Of a DNA stretch of 43,022 nt, positions 1 to 8,594 are shown piece by piece (position 1 is the stretch's first letter; each line of letters opens with the position of its first letter). The translations under genes were made by a program, and so were the position numbers. The notes beneath the pieces are model-generated. The model worked only from the letters and a program-made list of their open reading frames with translations, had not been told where the DNA came from and ran no database searches. The stretch is from an uncultured Oscillospiraceae bacterium (GTDB taxonomy: Bacteria > Bacillota > Clostridia > Oscillospirales > Ruminococcaceae), in assembly GCA_900539195.1 (NCBI GenBank), contig UQBC01000022.1, positions 1 to 43,022 of the forward strand. Reading direction: 5' to 3'.

Positions 1-894
1 CATTGCCTGTGCAAATTCTTCTTCAAGCGTGCTTGCCGATTCTGCCGTTTCTTCGACTATTTCAGGCTGTTCTTCTGTCTGTTCCGTTATCTCTTCAAGC
101 TCTTTTGCCGCTTCTTCAACCGGCTCGCTTGCCGAAAGATCAAAAATGCTCTCGTCAACCGACATTCTTTCAACGCTTACATTGCTCACATCATCTGTAA
201 CAGGTTGTATATCGGCAAGCTCACGGACTGCATTTGCAATCGGGTCAGGCGTCATTATTCCCTTTTCAAGCTTCATCTGCTCAGCTTTGCTTTCCTGCTC
301 TTCCTGCATAGTCATAACAGCGGATATAGCAGCAGCTTCATATTCATCATCGGTTGCAACATCCGTTTTTGTTTCATCGACAGCTTCTGTCGGAGCGACA
401 GATTCTGCAGCAGCTGTCTGATTTGCCGTTATAGTATCAACTATATTATTATCGGCATTATCAACAGTTTTGCTTTCTTCATCAAACGGCTTTTCCAATC
501 GGTTGAAATGGTCAAACACACGGTCAAAGCTGACCCCTGTATTGCCGTCCTCTTCCGACTGAACAAATGTGAAATTCACAGGAGCAATTTCCTGTTCATT
601 TTCAGTGTTATCAGCAGGTTCGCTTTCTGTGTCGTTATTCCTGTCCGCAAGCTGTTCATACTGCCGTGTAGCCTTGTCGATCCTGCTTTTCAGTATATTC
701 GTCTGCTCACCCTCGCTTACAGGCTTTCTTATTACCTCTTTGTACTGTACCTTGCCGCCGCTTTTCCATGCAGTAACACTCTTCTGCTTTTTAAGCGGAG
801 TCTGTGTTTCGTCAAGCCTTCTTTTGGCATAGACTGCCGCACCTACTGCCGCCGCTGTGCCTATTGCCGCCGCAATCGCTTTTCCAAGTTTCAT
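1..894 (-). CDS. Acidic protein with N-terminal hydrophobic segment, partial (runs off the left edge)
   Basis: I do not recognise a family. Translation on the minus strand from the ATG at 894 stays open through base 1, giving at least 298 codons with no stop, so the C-terminus is missing. A strong ribosome site (GGGAGG) lies about 8 bases before the ATG. Residues 4-22 form an Ala/Gly-rich hydrophobic stretch followed by a basic KRR, consistent with a single membrane anchor with the rest facing the cytoplasm. The remainder is Glu/Asp/Ser/Thr-rich, low in aromatic residues and probably disordered. It lies 33 bases downstream of the large ABC permease gene on the same strand, so it is probably the third gene of that operon. 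Any link to the exporter is inferred from position only. Confidence 0.7.
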   Translation of the reverse strand, partial: MKLGKAIAAAIGTAAAVGAAVYAKRRLDETQTPLKKQKSVTAWKSGGKVQYKEVIRKPVSEGEQTNILKSRIDKATRQYEQLADRNNDTESEPADNTENEQEIAPVNFTFVQSEEDGNTGVSFDRVFDHFNRLEKPFDEESKTVDNADNNIVDTITANQTAAAESVAPTEAVDETKTDVATDDEYEAAAISAVMTMQEEQESKAEQMKLEKGIMTPDPIANAVRELADIQPVTDDVSNVSVERMSVDESIFDLSASEPVEEAAKELEEITEQTEEQPEIVEETAESASTLEEEFAQAM

Positions 895-927
895 ATATTA
901 CCAACCTCCCGGCTATTGCCGAAATTA

Positions 928-3900
928 TTATTCAACACTCTTGAGTGCCTCAACCATATTGACCTTCATAAGCCGTCTGTGCATAAACAGCATTACTATC
1001 ACGGCAAAGCATATCGTTATAAGACCCGAAAATACAAAGCTCATCGGATGCACCGTTCTGCCGAACATAACCATATCAATTTCAGCCGTCTTTACAACAA
1101 AGTCAACAAGGAATCTTCCGAATACCATACCCGTCAATGTTCCTATAAGGGTAAGTATCACCGTTTCCCTGAACACATACATTGACACTTCCTTATCATA
1201 GAAGCCAAGCACCTTTAGCGATGCGATCTCTCTTATACGCTCGTTTATATTGATGTTCGTAAGATTATAAAGCACTATAAACGCAAGCGCACCTGCACTC
1301 ACTATAAGAACCACTATTACAAAAAGCAGTGAATTGAGCATAGAACTGAATGTTCCCGCAACGCTTGTCTTGAAGCTCACTCCCATAACTCCGTCTATCT
1401 TCATAAGCTCCTGCGCAAGCTCGTCCCTGTCGCCTTCGGTCATATCGTCGCCGTCCTCCGAGTTGAAGAAGAAGCAGTTATACGGCAGTCCTTCCTCTCC
1501 GCTAAGCTCCTTGTACAGCTTTTCCGTGATATACACATAGTGATGCGCATAGTTCTCGCATATCTCCGTTACCGTTGCCGTAACTCTTTTCGTGTCGGCA
1601 AGTGCAAGCGTTATTGTATCGCCCTTTTGCACACCGCCGAGAAGTGTCGCAAGCTTCTCATTTATTATAACTCCGTCGTCGGTCACCTTGTACTGCTCGC
1701 CCGTCCGTCTGTCCTTTACCGTTACAAACTGTGCGATGGTTTCGTTGTCCGCTCCGCCGAAAATGTATGCCTCGGTATTTTTCTTACCGTTATAAACCGT
1801 TATCTGCTTCTGATATATTCTGTTGCCCTCACAGTCATAACGCTCAAGCATCTTTTCTATCTTTGCCGTTTGTTCATCGGTCACTGTATTGTCATAAGCA
1901 GTAATACCGGTATAATTGCTTATCTCGCCGAACTGCTTTTGCAGAATATCGTTTACGCTGTCATACACACCGAATCCCGTCAGTACAAGCGCTGTACAGC
2001 CTGCAATGCCCACTATCGTCATAAGCATTCTTCTCTTATAGCGGAATATATTACGCATCGTTACCTTATAGCTGAACGAAAGCCTGTTCCATATAAAGCC
2101 TATACGTTCAAGCAGTATCTTCTTACCGCTCTTGGGCGTTTTCGGCCGCATAAGCGCCGCAGGGCAATCGTGAAGTATGCCGCCGCACGAGAAATAGACC
2201 GTGACCGCAGTAAGCAGTACAGCCACCCCTGTGGTACACATCATAAGTATATAATCATACGGCAGAAGAATATCGGGGATAACGTACATCATTCCGTATG
2301 CGGTGATAATGATTGCCGGAAATATCTTCATTCCCACAAGCATACCCGATACAGCGCCCGCCGTTGCCGCTGTCAGTGCATAAAGCAGATATTTGAATAT
2401 AATAGCGCCGTTTTTATAGCCAAGCGCCTTGAGCGTTCCTATCTGAGTACGCTCTTCCTCTACCATTCGTGTCATTGTGGTAAGACATACAAGCGCCGCC
2501 ACCATTACAAAGAACAGCGGGAACACCATAGCGATATTGCCTATTCTTTCGGAGTTCTGTCCGTACTCGCTGTATCCCGGATTATCATCACGGGTAAACA
2601 GATACCACTCCGGTCTGCTCGTCTTTTCGAGCTTTTCCCTGCCGTCGTCTATCTTCTTCTGAGCATCGGCAAACTGCTTGTCCGCATCGGTTTTCGCCGT
2701 TTCAAGAGCCGTCTTGCCCTCGTTATACTCCTTCAGACCCTTTTCGTAATCGGCATAGTTCTTGTCGTATTCAGCTTTACCGCTGTCATACTTTGCCTTG
2801 CCTGAAACATACTGTGCATATCCTGCGTCATACTGTGCCTTACCTGCGTCATATTGCGTCTTTGCACTTTCGTACTGTGCCAGTCCGCTTGTATACTGAG
2901 AATAGCCGTCATCATACTGTTTCTTGCCGTCCTCATACTTTGCATATCCTATCTCATATTGCAGTTTTCCGTCATTATATTGCTTAAGCCCGTCATTATA
3001 CTGCTCAAGTCCGCTTTCATACTGTTTCTTCTGCTTGTCAAGCTCCGCCTGCGAGCTGTCGAGCAGCTTAACTCCGGAATCATAAGCCTCTTTGGTGATG
3101 TTTCCGTTCTTGTATGAACTCTCAAGTGTATCACGGCTTGTATTGATCAATGTCTGCTGACTTAATATCTTTGAATTTGCATCGTCAAGCTGAGCCTTGC
3201 TCGACTTTAGCTGTGAGTCCGCATTCTCAAGCTGTATTTTAGCCGTAACAAGCTGTATATAGCTGTCGTCAAGCGTTTTCTTGCCGCTTTCAAGCTGAGC
3301 CTTTGTTTCGTCCAGCTTTTTCTTGGTATCGTCAAGCGCCGTCTTGGTTGCCGTCAGAGTAGCTCCGTTTGTATCAAGCTCTTTTTTAGCCTCGTCAAGC
3401 TGTTTTTTCGATTCATCAAGCGTTTTCTTGCCGCTTTCAAGCTGAGGCTTTGCTTCATCAAGCTGTTTTTTTGCGTCAGACAGCTTCTTTTCGTTTTTCT
3501 CTATTTCTGCGTATGCTTCGCTCTTCTTTTTATCAAGCTCTTTCTGCCCGTCGTCAAGCTCTTTCTTTGCGTCACCTGCTATTTCGTCAAAACGTTCCTC
3601 TTCTCTTACGTCCGCTATTTTCTGTATCTTCTTTTCAAGAGCGTCACGGGCGTCCTCATATTTATCACTGTAGCAGTTGTATTGCTTTAGTTCATCCGAG
3701 TTTATCATGACCTGAGTATATACCTCTGTCTTAAAACAGCTTTCCGGTATATAACAGATCATATAGACTGAACCGCTTCCTATGGTCGTGTTTCCACGCT
3801 CGACGTCGGATATATACATAGGCGATGCAAATTTTCCCACTATAGTAAATTCCTTGACCGACAAAGTTCCGTCTATATCCGTATCTTCATCGCCGCACAG

Positions 3901-4362
3901 TGCCAGCTTGTCCCCGACTTTATAATGAGCAAGCAATTTACCGCTGTCGATAACGCACTCGTTTTCTTCTTTGGGAAGTCTGCCGTCAACTATCTGTAAA
4001 GAGCTGTACGGATTGTTTTCGCCGGTTTTGTCAAGAGAATATACCCTTGCGACTTTCTTTTCGCCCGAATCCGTGTTGACGTATGCGTCCGTGAAATATC
4101 CGGGATAAATATCAATATCCGGAAGCCCTTTTTTCAAAGCGTCTATATCGTTATCGTCAAATCCGTATGTAGATACCAGCCTGATATCCGACAGTGATGT
4201 TCTGTCGTAATAATGATCCGACGAAATCTTCATAGCAGGAGCGCTCTGCAGAAGCCCCGCAAAAAATCCCGTGCCGATAGCGATTATACCGAATATAGAC
4301 AGAAAACGGCTTTTGGTTTTCTTCATCTCGGCAAACGCATTTTTCAGCATTGCATTTTTCAT
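928..4362 (-). CDS. ABC exporter permease, FtsX/MacB-type, with long coiled-coil insert
   Basis: The 1144-residue protein is the permease partner of the ATPase encoded just upstream (19-base gap). Residues about 19-37 form the first transmembrane helix, followed by an extracytoplasmic domain. A coiled coil of about 330 residues (roughly 247-580) is rich in Lys, Asp, Gln and Ala and has a heptad-like pattern, first LDEAK/LESGK units and then YxxGxxQ units. After it come three membrane helices with the FtsX signature (EEERTQIGTLKALGY), a second extracytoplasmic domain, and a C-terminal FtsX block (NERIREIASLKVLGFYDKE). This two-FtsX-domain layout is known for Gram-positive exporters of peptides, lipids or antimicrobials. 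The substrate cannot be read from sequence. The coiled coil is much longer than in a typical FtsX protein. Confidence 0.9.
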   Translation of the reverse strand: MKNAMLKNAFAEMKKTKSRFLSIFGIIAIGTGFFAGLLQSAPAMKISSDHYYDRTSLSDIRLVSTYGFDDNDIDALKKGLPDIDIYPGYFTDAYVNTDSGEKKVARVYSLDKTGENNPYSSLQIVDGRLPKEENECVIDSGKLLAHYKVGDKLALCGDEDTDIDGTLSVKEFTIVGKFASPMYISDVERGNTTIGSGSVYMICYIPESCFKTEVYTQVMINSDELKQYNCYSDKYEDARDALEKKIQKIADVREEERFDEIAGDAKKELDDGQKELDKKKSEAYAEIEKNEKKLSDAKKQLDEAKPQLESGKKTLDESKKQLDEAKKELDTNGATLTATKTALDDTKKKLDETKAQLESGKKTLDDSYIQLVTAKIQLENADSQLKSSKAQLDDANSKILSQQTLINTSRDTLESSYKNGNITKEAYDSGVKLLDSSQAELDKQKKQYESGLEQYNDGLKQYNDGKLQYEIGYAKYEDGKKQYDDGYSQYTSGLAQYESAKTQYDAGKAQYDAGYAQYVSGKAKYDSGKAEYDKNYADYEKGLKEYNEGKTALETAKTDADKQFADAQKKIDDGREKLEKTSRPEWYLFTRDDNPGYSEYGQNSERIGNIAMVFPLFFVMVAALVCLTTMTRMVEEERTQIGTLKALGYKNGAIIFKYLLYALTAATAGAVSGMLVGMKIFPAIIITAYGMMYVIPDILLPYDYILMMCTTGVAVLLTAVTVYFSCGGILHDCPAALMRPKTPKSGKKILLERIGFIWNRLSFSYKVTMRNIFRYKRRMLMTIVGIAGCTALVLTGFGVYDSVNDILQKQFGEISNYTGITAYDNTVTDEQTAKIEKMLERYDCEGNRIYQKQITVYNGKKNTEAYIFGGADNETIAQFVTVKDRRTGEQYKVTDDGVIINEKLATLLGGVQKGDTITLALADTKRVTATVTEICENYAHHYVYITEKLYKELSGEEGLPYNCFFFNSEDGDDMTEGDRDELAQELMKIDGVMGVSFKTSVAGTFSSMLNSLLFVIVVLIVSAGALAFIVLYNLTNININERIREIASLKVLGFYDKEVSMYVFRETVILTLIGTLTGMVFGRFLVDFVVKTAEIDMVMFGRTVHPMSFVFSGLITICFAVIVMLFMHRRLMKVNMVEALKSVE

Positions 4363-4381
4363 ATCCGTTCCCTTTCCCCGC

Positions 4382-5083
4382 TTACCACTCTATTTCTTCA
4401 ACGGGTGTCGGATGCTCGTTTACAACTATTTCGCTCACCTTACTGCTTTTCATGTGTATAACTCTGTCAGCCATAGGGCATATCGCCGTGTTATGCGTTA
4501 CAAGTATGACAGTCATATTTTCACTGCGGCAGGTGTCCTGAAGTAATTTCAGTATCATCTTGCCGGTGTTGTAATCAAGCGCACCCGTAGGCTCGTCGCA
4601 CAGCAACAGCTTGGGCTTTTTCGCAAGCGCTCTCGCTATAGCCACTCTCTGCTGTTCACCGCCCGAAAGCTGAGCCGGGAAGTTGTTTATTCTGTCGGTA
4701 AGTCCGACCTTTTCAAGTATCTCTACAGCAGGGATATAGTCCTTTACCGTCTGAGTAGACAGCTCTATATTCTCCTTTGCCGTAAGGTTCGGGATGAGAT
4801 TATAGAACTGGAATATAAAGCCTATATCGTATCTTCTATAGTCGATAAGTTCTTTTCTGCTGTAACCGCTTATCTTACTTCCGTCTACATAAAAACTGCC
4901 CGATGTAGCGGTATCCATACCGCCCAGTATATTAAGCACCGTAGTCTTTCCCGAACCGCTCGGTCCTACGATTATTGCAAATTCGCCCTTTTCAATGTCA
5001 AAGCTTACCTTATCGTTTGCGTTGATTATTATATCGCCCATACGGTACTGCTTTGTGATATCGCTCAGCGTAACAAAACTCAT
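4382..5083 (-). CDS. ABC transporter ATP-binding protein, LolD/MacB type
   Basis: This 233-residue protein is the nucleotide-binding subunit for the permease at 928-4362. It has a Walker A motif (GPSGSGKT, residues 40-47), a Q-loop region, the ABC signature LSGGEQQRVAIARAL and a Walker B (LLLCDEPTGALD), all intact. I place the start at the ATG at 5083 (MSFVTLSD), which has an AGAAAGGAA ribosome site about 7 bases upstream. An in-frame ATG at 5176 would lengthen the protein by 31 residues of AT-rich leader, but that leader contains the promoter at 5145-5173, so it is rejected. Such ATPases energise export or substrate extraction from the membrane and are commonly co-transcribed with one FtsX permease. 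Confidence 0.93.
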   Translation of the reverse strand: MSFVTLSDITKQYRMGDIIINANDKVSFDIEKGEFAIIVGPSGSGKTTVLNILGGMDTATSGSFYVDGSKISGYSRKELIDYRRYDIGFIFQFYNLIPNLTAKENIELSTQTVKDYIPAVEILEKVGLTDRINNFPAQLSGGEQQRVAIARALAKKPKLLLCDEPTGALDYNTGKMILKLLQDTCRSENMTVILVTHNTAICPMADRVIHMKSSKVSEIVVNEHPTPVEEIEW

Positions 5084-5144
5084 TGTAGTTCCTTTCTGTC
5101 CATACAGCATTTTCTTCTGTTCCGAAATTTTTTTAATCATTTTT

Positions 5145-5173
5145 ATTATAGCATTTATTATAGTGTAATTCAA
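5145..5173 (-). promoter_or_regulatory. Sigma-A-like promoter for the ABC exporter operon
   Basis: Read on the minus strand, TTGAAT (5173-5168) and TATAAT (5150-5145) are separated by 17 bases. The site lies about 60 bases upstream of the ATPase start codon at 5083. A second TATAAT-like hexamer overlaps the spacer. Confidence 0.6.
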
Positions 5174-5255
5174 CATTTTTAACAGGATTTTAATTTTTCC
5201 GCCTGCCGCGCGAACAAAGAAAAATATCGAAATGTAAAAATAATTATCAATTTAC

Positions 5256-5284
5256 TTGACAAACGTCTTAACGTGTGCTACAAT
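5256..5284 (+). promoter_or_regulatory. Sigma-A promoter of the metK leader
   Basis: TTGACA (5256-5261) and TACAAT (5279-5284) are separated by exactly 17 bases, close to the full consensus. The riboswitch begins about 15 bases downstream. Confidence 0.8.
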
Positions 5285-5300
5285 ATCAATCGGAAAAATC

Positions 5301-5450
5301 CCTTATCAAGAGCGGTTTACATTTTCTGCATTAAAATGCAGATCGGGAGTCAGGCTCCGTAAACCCAGCAACCGTTTCGCTTTAGCTTTCTTTGCGAAAA
5401 ATGGTGCTAATTCCTACGGCACGGCAAGGGCTGTGACCGAAAGATGAGGA
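5301..5450 (+). promoter_or_regulatory. SAM-I (S-box) riboswitch
   Basis: The leader has the conserved S-box blocks in order: CTTATCAAGAG at the 5' strand of P1, a GGGAG...GGCTCC segment, the CCCAGCAACC block, GGTGCTAATTCC, and an AAGATGAGGA closing P1. It is followed by an intrinsic terminator and then metK, the usual target. Known S-box behaviour is that SAM binding favours the terminator and so lowers metK expression when SAM is plentiful. The stretch 5084-5554 holds nothing else beyond the two promoters and this leader. Confidence 0.93.
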
Positions 5451-5464
5451 GCAGGCAGTCAGCA

Positions 5465-5486
5465 AGCTCCGAAAGGGGCTTTTTTT
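5465..5486 (+). terminator. Riboswitch-controlled intrinsic terminator
   Basis: AGCTCC (5465-5470), a GAAA loop and GGGGCT (5475-5480) form a stem with one G-T wobble, followed by a run of T. It is the expression platform of the SAM-I riboswitch upstream of metK. Confidence 0.8.
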
Positions 5487-5554
5487 AATGCAGTTTTACG
5501 CAGGTATATGCGTATTGGATACGGTTTAAAACCGCTATATGAAAGGAAAAATCA

Positions 5555-6736
5555 ATGGCAAAATACTTATTCACTTCCGAAAGCGTAACAGAGGGTCACC
5601 CCGACAAGATCTGCGACAGAATCTCAGACGGTGTACTTGATGCGATATTAGCGCAGGATAAGAACGCTCGTGTAGCCTGCGAAACCTGCGCTACAACAGG
5701 TATGGTTCTGATTATGGGCGAGATTACAACAACGGCGAACGTTGACATTCCTGCAATAGCAAGAGATGTCATAAAGGAAACCGGCTACGATAACAGCGAC
5801 TACGGCTTTGACTACAAGACATGCGCTATACTCACGACCCTTGACAAGCAGAGCCCCGATATAGCTATGGGCGTTGACAACGCTCTTGAGGGCAGAGATA
5901 AGAACGAATTTGACACAGGCGCAGGCGATCAGGGTATGATGTTCGGCTATGCGTGTGATGAAACCGAGGAGCTTATGCCCCTTACGATTTCCCTTGCTCA
6001 CGCACTTTCAAAGAAGCTCACGGCGGTAAGAAAGTCAGGCGAGATACCCTATCTTCTCCCCGACGGAAAGACACAGGTAACGGTCGAATATAATGAGGAC
6101 GGCACTCCCTCCAGAATTGACACTGTAGTTGTTTCCTCACAGCACAAGGCTGACGTTACGCAGGAACAGCTCAGAGCCGATATTATCGAAAAGGTTATAA
6201 AGACTACCGTTCCCGCTTCTCTGCTTGACGAAAATACAAAGATGCTGATAAATCCCACGGGACGCTTTGTAGTAGGCGGTCCTCAGGGTGACAGCGGTCT
6301 TACGGGCAGAAAGATAATAGTAGATACATACGGCGGTGTCGGCAGACACGGCGGCGGCGCATTCTCGGGAAAAGATCCCACAAAGGTTGACCGTTCAGCC
6401 GCTTATGCCGCAAGACACGTTGCTAAGAACATTGTAGCCGCAGGCATAGCAAAGCGTTGCGAGGTCGAGCTTGCGTATGCTATCGGCGTTGCACAGCCCG
6501 TATCTGTCTTTGTTGATACATTCGGCACAGGCATAAAGCCCGACAGCGAAATTTCAGCCGCAGTAAGCAAGGTGTTCGACCTTCGCCCCAGTGCAATAAT
6601 CAGCTCACTGAATTTAAGAAATACAAAGTACAGACCTCTTGCCGCTTACGGTCACATGGGACGCACAGACCTTGACGTTGCATGGGAAAAGACGGATAAG
6701 GTTGACGAGCTTAAATCAGCACTTGATATAAAGTAA
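5555..6736 (+). CDS. metK: S-adenosylmethionine synthetase
   Basis: MetK makes S-adenosylmethionine from methionine and ATP in the cytoplasm and supplies all SAM-dependent methylation. The 393-residue length is normal for the family. The N-terminal EGHPDKICDRISD block, the signature GAGDQG, and the glycine-rich HGGGAFSGKDPTKVDRS block (active-site Lys/Asp region) are all intact. A GAAAGGA ribosome site lies about 8 bases before the ATG. The gene is transcribed alone from the riboswitch leader and is closed by a terminator at 6749-6787, so control by SAM level is expected. Confidence 0.98.
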   Translation: MAKYLFTSESVTEGHPDKICDRISDGVLDAILAQDKNARVACETCATTGMVLIMGEITTTANVDIPAIARDVIKETGYDNSDYGFDYKTCAILTTLDKQSPDIAMGVDNALEGRDKNEFDTGAGDQGMMFGYACDETEELMPLTISLAHALSKKLTAVRKSGEIPYLLPDGKTQVTVEYNEDGTPSRIDTVVVSSQHKADVTQEQLRADIIEKVIKTTVPASLLDENTKMLINPTGRFVVGGPQGDSGLTGRKIIVDTYGGVGRHGGGAFSGKDPTKVDRSAAYAARHVAKNIVAAGIAKRCEVELAYAIGVAQPVSVFVDTFGTGIKPDSEISAAVSKVFDLRPSAIISSLNLRNTKYRPLAAYGHMGRTDLDVAWEKTDKVDELKSALDIK

Positions 6737-6748
6737 TCAGCATATAGC

Positions 6749-6787
6749 ACTAAAGCCGTTACGGAACACCGCAACGGCTTTAGTTAT
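6749..6787 (+). terminator. metK terminator
   Basis: ACTAAAGCCGTT (6749-6760) pairs perfectly with AACGGCTTTAGT (6773-6784), followed by a short T-containing tail. The core (6750-6783) recurs as a near-copy at 8539-8572, after the GNAT gene. Confidence 0.75.
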
Positions 6788-6792
6788 ACCTA

Positions 6793-6821
6793 TTGACAAT
6801 TTCACAACAGGAGTATATAAT
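6793..6821 (+). promoter_or_regulatory. Full-consensus promoter for the HAD-GNAT pair
   Basis: TTGACA (6793-6798) and TATAAT (6816-6821) are separated by 17 bases, a perfect match to the sigma-A consensus. It lies about 70 bases upstream of the HAD start codon. Confidence 0.8.
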
Positions 6822-6893
6822 ATATAATTGCATTATATTTTAGTTATTATAAGCGCACATATACTTATTATATTTTCACAGGAGGATAAAAAT

Positions 6894-8090
6894 ATGGAAC
6901 CATCAAGAAAAAGAAAAGCAAAAGAAAACAAGCCTGTTTTAGCAATTTGTTACGATTTTGATAAAACACTTTCACCTGATGATATGCAAGCACAAGGCTA
7001 TATTCAATCAGTTTACAAAGAAGATGTTGCATCGTTTTGGCAAGAATCTAATAAACTTGCCGAAGATAATGAAATGGACACGAATTTAGCATATATGTTC
7101 ATGATGGTTCGTGAAGCCAGAGGAAAAAATGTGCTAACAAAGGAAAGCCTGCAAAAATACGGCTCAGAAGTAAAATTATTTCCCGGTGTTGATACATGGT
7201 TTAAACGTATAAAAGATTACGGCGAAAAAAACGGAGTGATAGTTGAACATTACATCATTTCGTCCGGCTTAAAAGAAATGATTGAAGGAACAGAAGTAGC
7301 AAAAGAAGGCTCTTTTGAAAAAATATACGCCAGCTCGTTTATGTTTGATGACAGAAATGTTCCGATATGGCCTGCCCAAGTTATTAATTATACTAACAAA
7401 ACGCAGTTTCTTTTTCGAATTGAAAAAGGTATATTAGATGTCAACGATTCAGGTGTAAATGACTTCTTTGCGCCTGAAGATATCAGAGTTCCTTTTAGAA
7501 ATATTGTATATATAGGCGACAGCGATACCGATATACCTTGCATGAAATTAGTGAATTCTTATGGCGGTCATTCAATCGGCGTATTCAATAATGATACTTT
7601 TGACAAAACTAAAGTGCATAAAATGCTGCATGATAAACGTATCAAATATTATGCTCCTGCTGATTACACAGAAAATTCGCAACTGGATCATTTGATAAAA
7701 GCAATCATCAATAAAACTGTTGCCAATGAATTGCTGGAAGAAATCCACTATAAATGTAAAGAAGAACAAAACTCATGCGATAATGATAAGATTGATCAAG
7801 AAAACAAACGTAAAAAGCTTGATTTAATCGTTTCGTTAGATGGAAGCTGTTCTTTTTCCACTACACATACAATTATCAAAGAACTATCGGAAATCAAAGT
7901 TGATCTTTGGGAACAGGATGAAATAAACACACTGTTGCAAATTGCTTTAGAAAACAATCAAGTACGATACATTTTAAACGATCTGGATGTTAAGTTCTTT
8001 TATAAACAAGTAATAAAACAATTAAACAAGCCAAACGAAAATTCAAAATCAATAAAACAATTATTTGAATCCAACGGAGAACAGAAATGA
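6894..8090 (+). CDS. HAD-superfamily phosphohydrolase, A+T-rich gene
   Basis: The 398-residue protein carries HAD motif I (DFDKT, nucleophile Asp21 and Asp23), a Ser in the ISSG segment near residue 123 fitting motif II, and a motif IV GDSDTD near residues 208-213. It is therefore probably an active phosphatase, but the substrate is unknown. The last 120 or so residues are Lys/Asn/Glu-rich and unrecognised. The start is set at the ATG at 6894 because a strong GGAGG lies 8 bases before it. An upstream in-frame ATG at 6828 lacks a ribosome site. The gene is visibly more A+T-rich than its neighbours (Lys mostly AAA, many TTA Leu codons), which suggests recent acquisition. It overlaps the GNAT gene by ATGA, implying translational coupling. 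Confidence 0.85.
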   Translation: MEPSRKRKAKENKPVLAICYDFDKTLSPDDMQAQGYIQSVYKEDVASFWQESNKLAEDNEMDTNLAYMFMMVREARGKNVLTKESLQKYGSEVKLFPGVDTWFKRIKDYGEKNGVIVEHYIISSGLKEMIEGTEVAKEGSFEKIYASSFMFDDRNVPIWPAQVINYTNKTQFLFRIEKGILDVNDSGVNDFFAPEDIRVPFRNIVYIGDSDTDIPCMKLVNSYGGHSIGVFNNDTFDKTKVHKMLHDKRIKYYAPADYTENSQLDHLIKAIINKTVANELLEEIHYKCKEEQNSCDNDKIDQENKRKKLDLIVSLDGSCSFSTTHTIIKELSEIKVDLWEQDEINTLLQIALENNQVRYILNDLDVKFFYKQVIKQLNKPNENSKSIKQLFESNGEQK

Positions 8091-8536
8091 CACATATACG
8101 CCCCGCAACCGAGTCCGATGCTTCACGCATCGCAGAAATAATCGTCACAAATTACAGGGTAAATTTCTACCCGTTTTTCAGAAATGACGCCTTTTACTTC
8201 GGTGAACTGAACGTCCTTGACACTGCCAAGGAATATTCCGCAGGCTCAGCCGCACTTAAAAACACATTTGTCTATGACGACGGTGTAATAAAAGGCATTA
8301 TACGCATTTCGGGCAATGAGGTCGAAAAGCTGTATGTAGAGCCGCTTTTTCAGAATCAGGGCATAGGCGCAGTGCTTCTCGGTTACGCTATCAACAATTT
8401 TGCCGTCAATGAGCTGTGGGTGCTTGAATACAACAAGCGTGGAATAGATTTTTATCGCCGCAACGGATTCAGCCTTACCGGCGAAAAAATCACAGAATAC
8501 GAATTTGTGCCGCTTTTAAAGATGAAAAGAGAATGA
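8087..8536 (+). CDS. GNAT-family N-acetyltransferase
   Basis: This 149-residue protein has the GNAT fold pattern. It has the N-terminal IRPATESDASRIAEI strand-helix, the acetyl-CoA-binding motif A with QNQGIG (V-E-P-L-F-Q-N-Q-G-I-G), and the C-terminal YxxxGF-type ending (FYRRNGFSLTGE). It transfers an acetyl group from acetyl-CoA to an amine that cannot be predicted from sequence. The start ATG overlaps the stop of the HAD gene by four bases (ATGA). Its base and codon use look like the host background rather than like the A+T-rich partner. Confidence 0.9.
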   Translation: MTHIRPATESDASRIAEIIVTNYRVNFYPFFRNDAFYFGELNVLDTAKEYSAGSAALKNTFVYDDGVIKGIIRISGNEVEKLYVEPLFQNQGIGAVLLGYAINNFAVNELWVLEYNKRGIDFYRRNGFSLTGEKITEYEFVPLLKMKRE

Positions 8537-8538
8537 GC

Positions 8539-8572
8539 CAAAAGCCGTTACGAAATACCGCAACGGCTCCAG
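8539..8572 (+). terminator. Hairpin after the GNAT gene, near-copy of the metK terminator
   Basis: AGCCGTTACG (8543-8552) and CGCAACGGCT (8559-8568) form the stem. The 34-base segment matches 6750-6783 at 29 of 34 positions by my hand alignment. There is no strong T-run, so termination efficiency is uncertain. Confidence 0.5.
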
Positions 8573-8594
8573 ACTGTCGATAAACCCACGCACC

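Noticed and set aside
205..1185. 326-codon plus-strand frame
   Set aside because: It spans the boundary of two minus-strand genes, including their intergenic ribosome site, and has a shadow-like Tyr/Cys/His-rich composition.
1540..2805. 421-codon plus-strand open frame
   Set aside because: It is antisense to the large ABC permease gene, has Tyr/His/Arg-rich composition typical of a reverse-frame shadow, and lacks domains and a ribosome site.
2610..3620. Possible tandem DNA repeat or CRISPR-like array
   Set aside because: The periodicity is imperfect, follows codons, and reads as coiled-coil heptads of the permease. There are no constant repeats with unique spacers.
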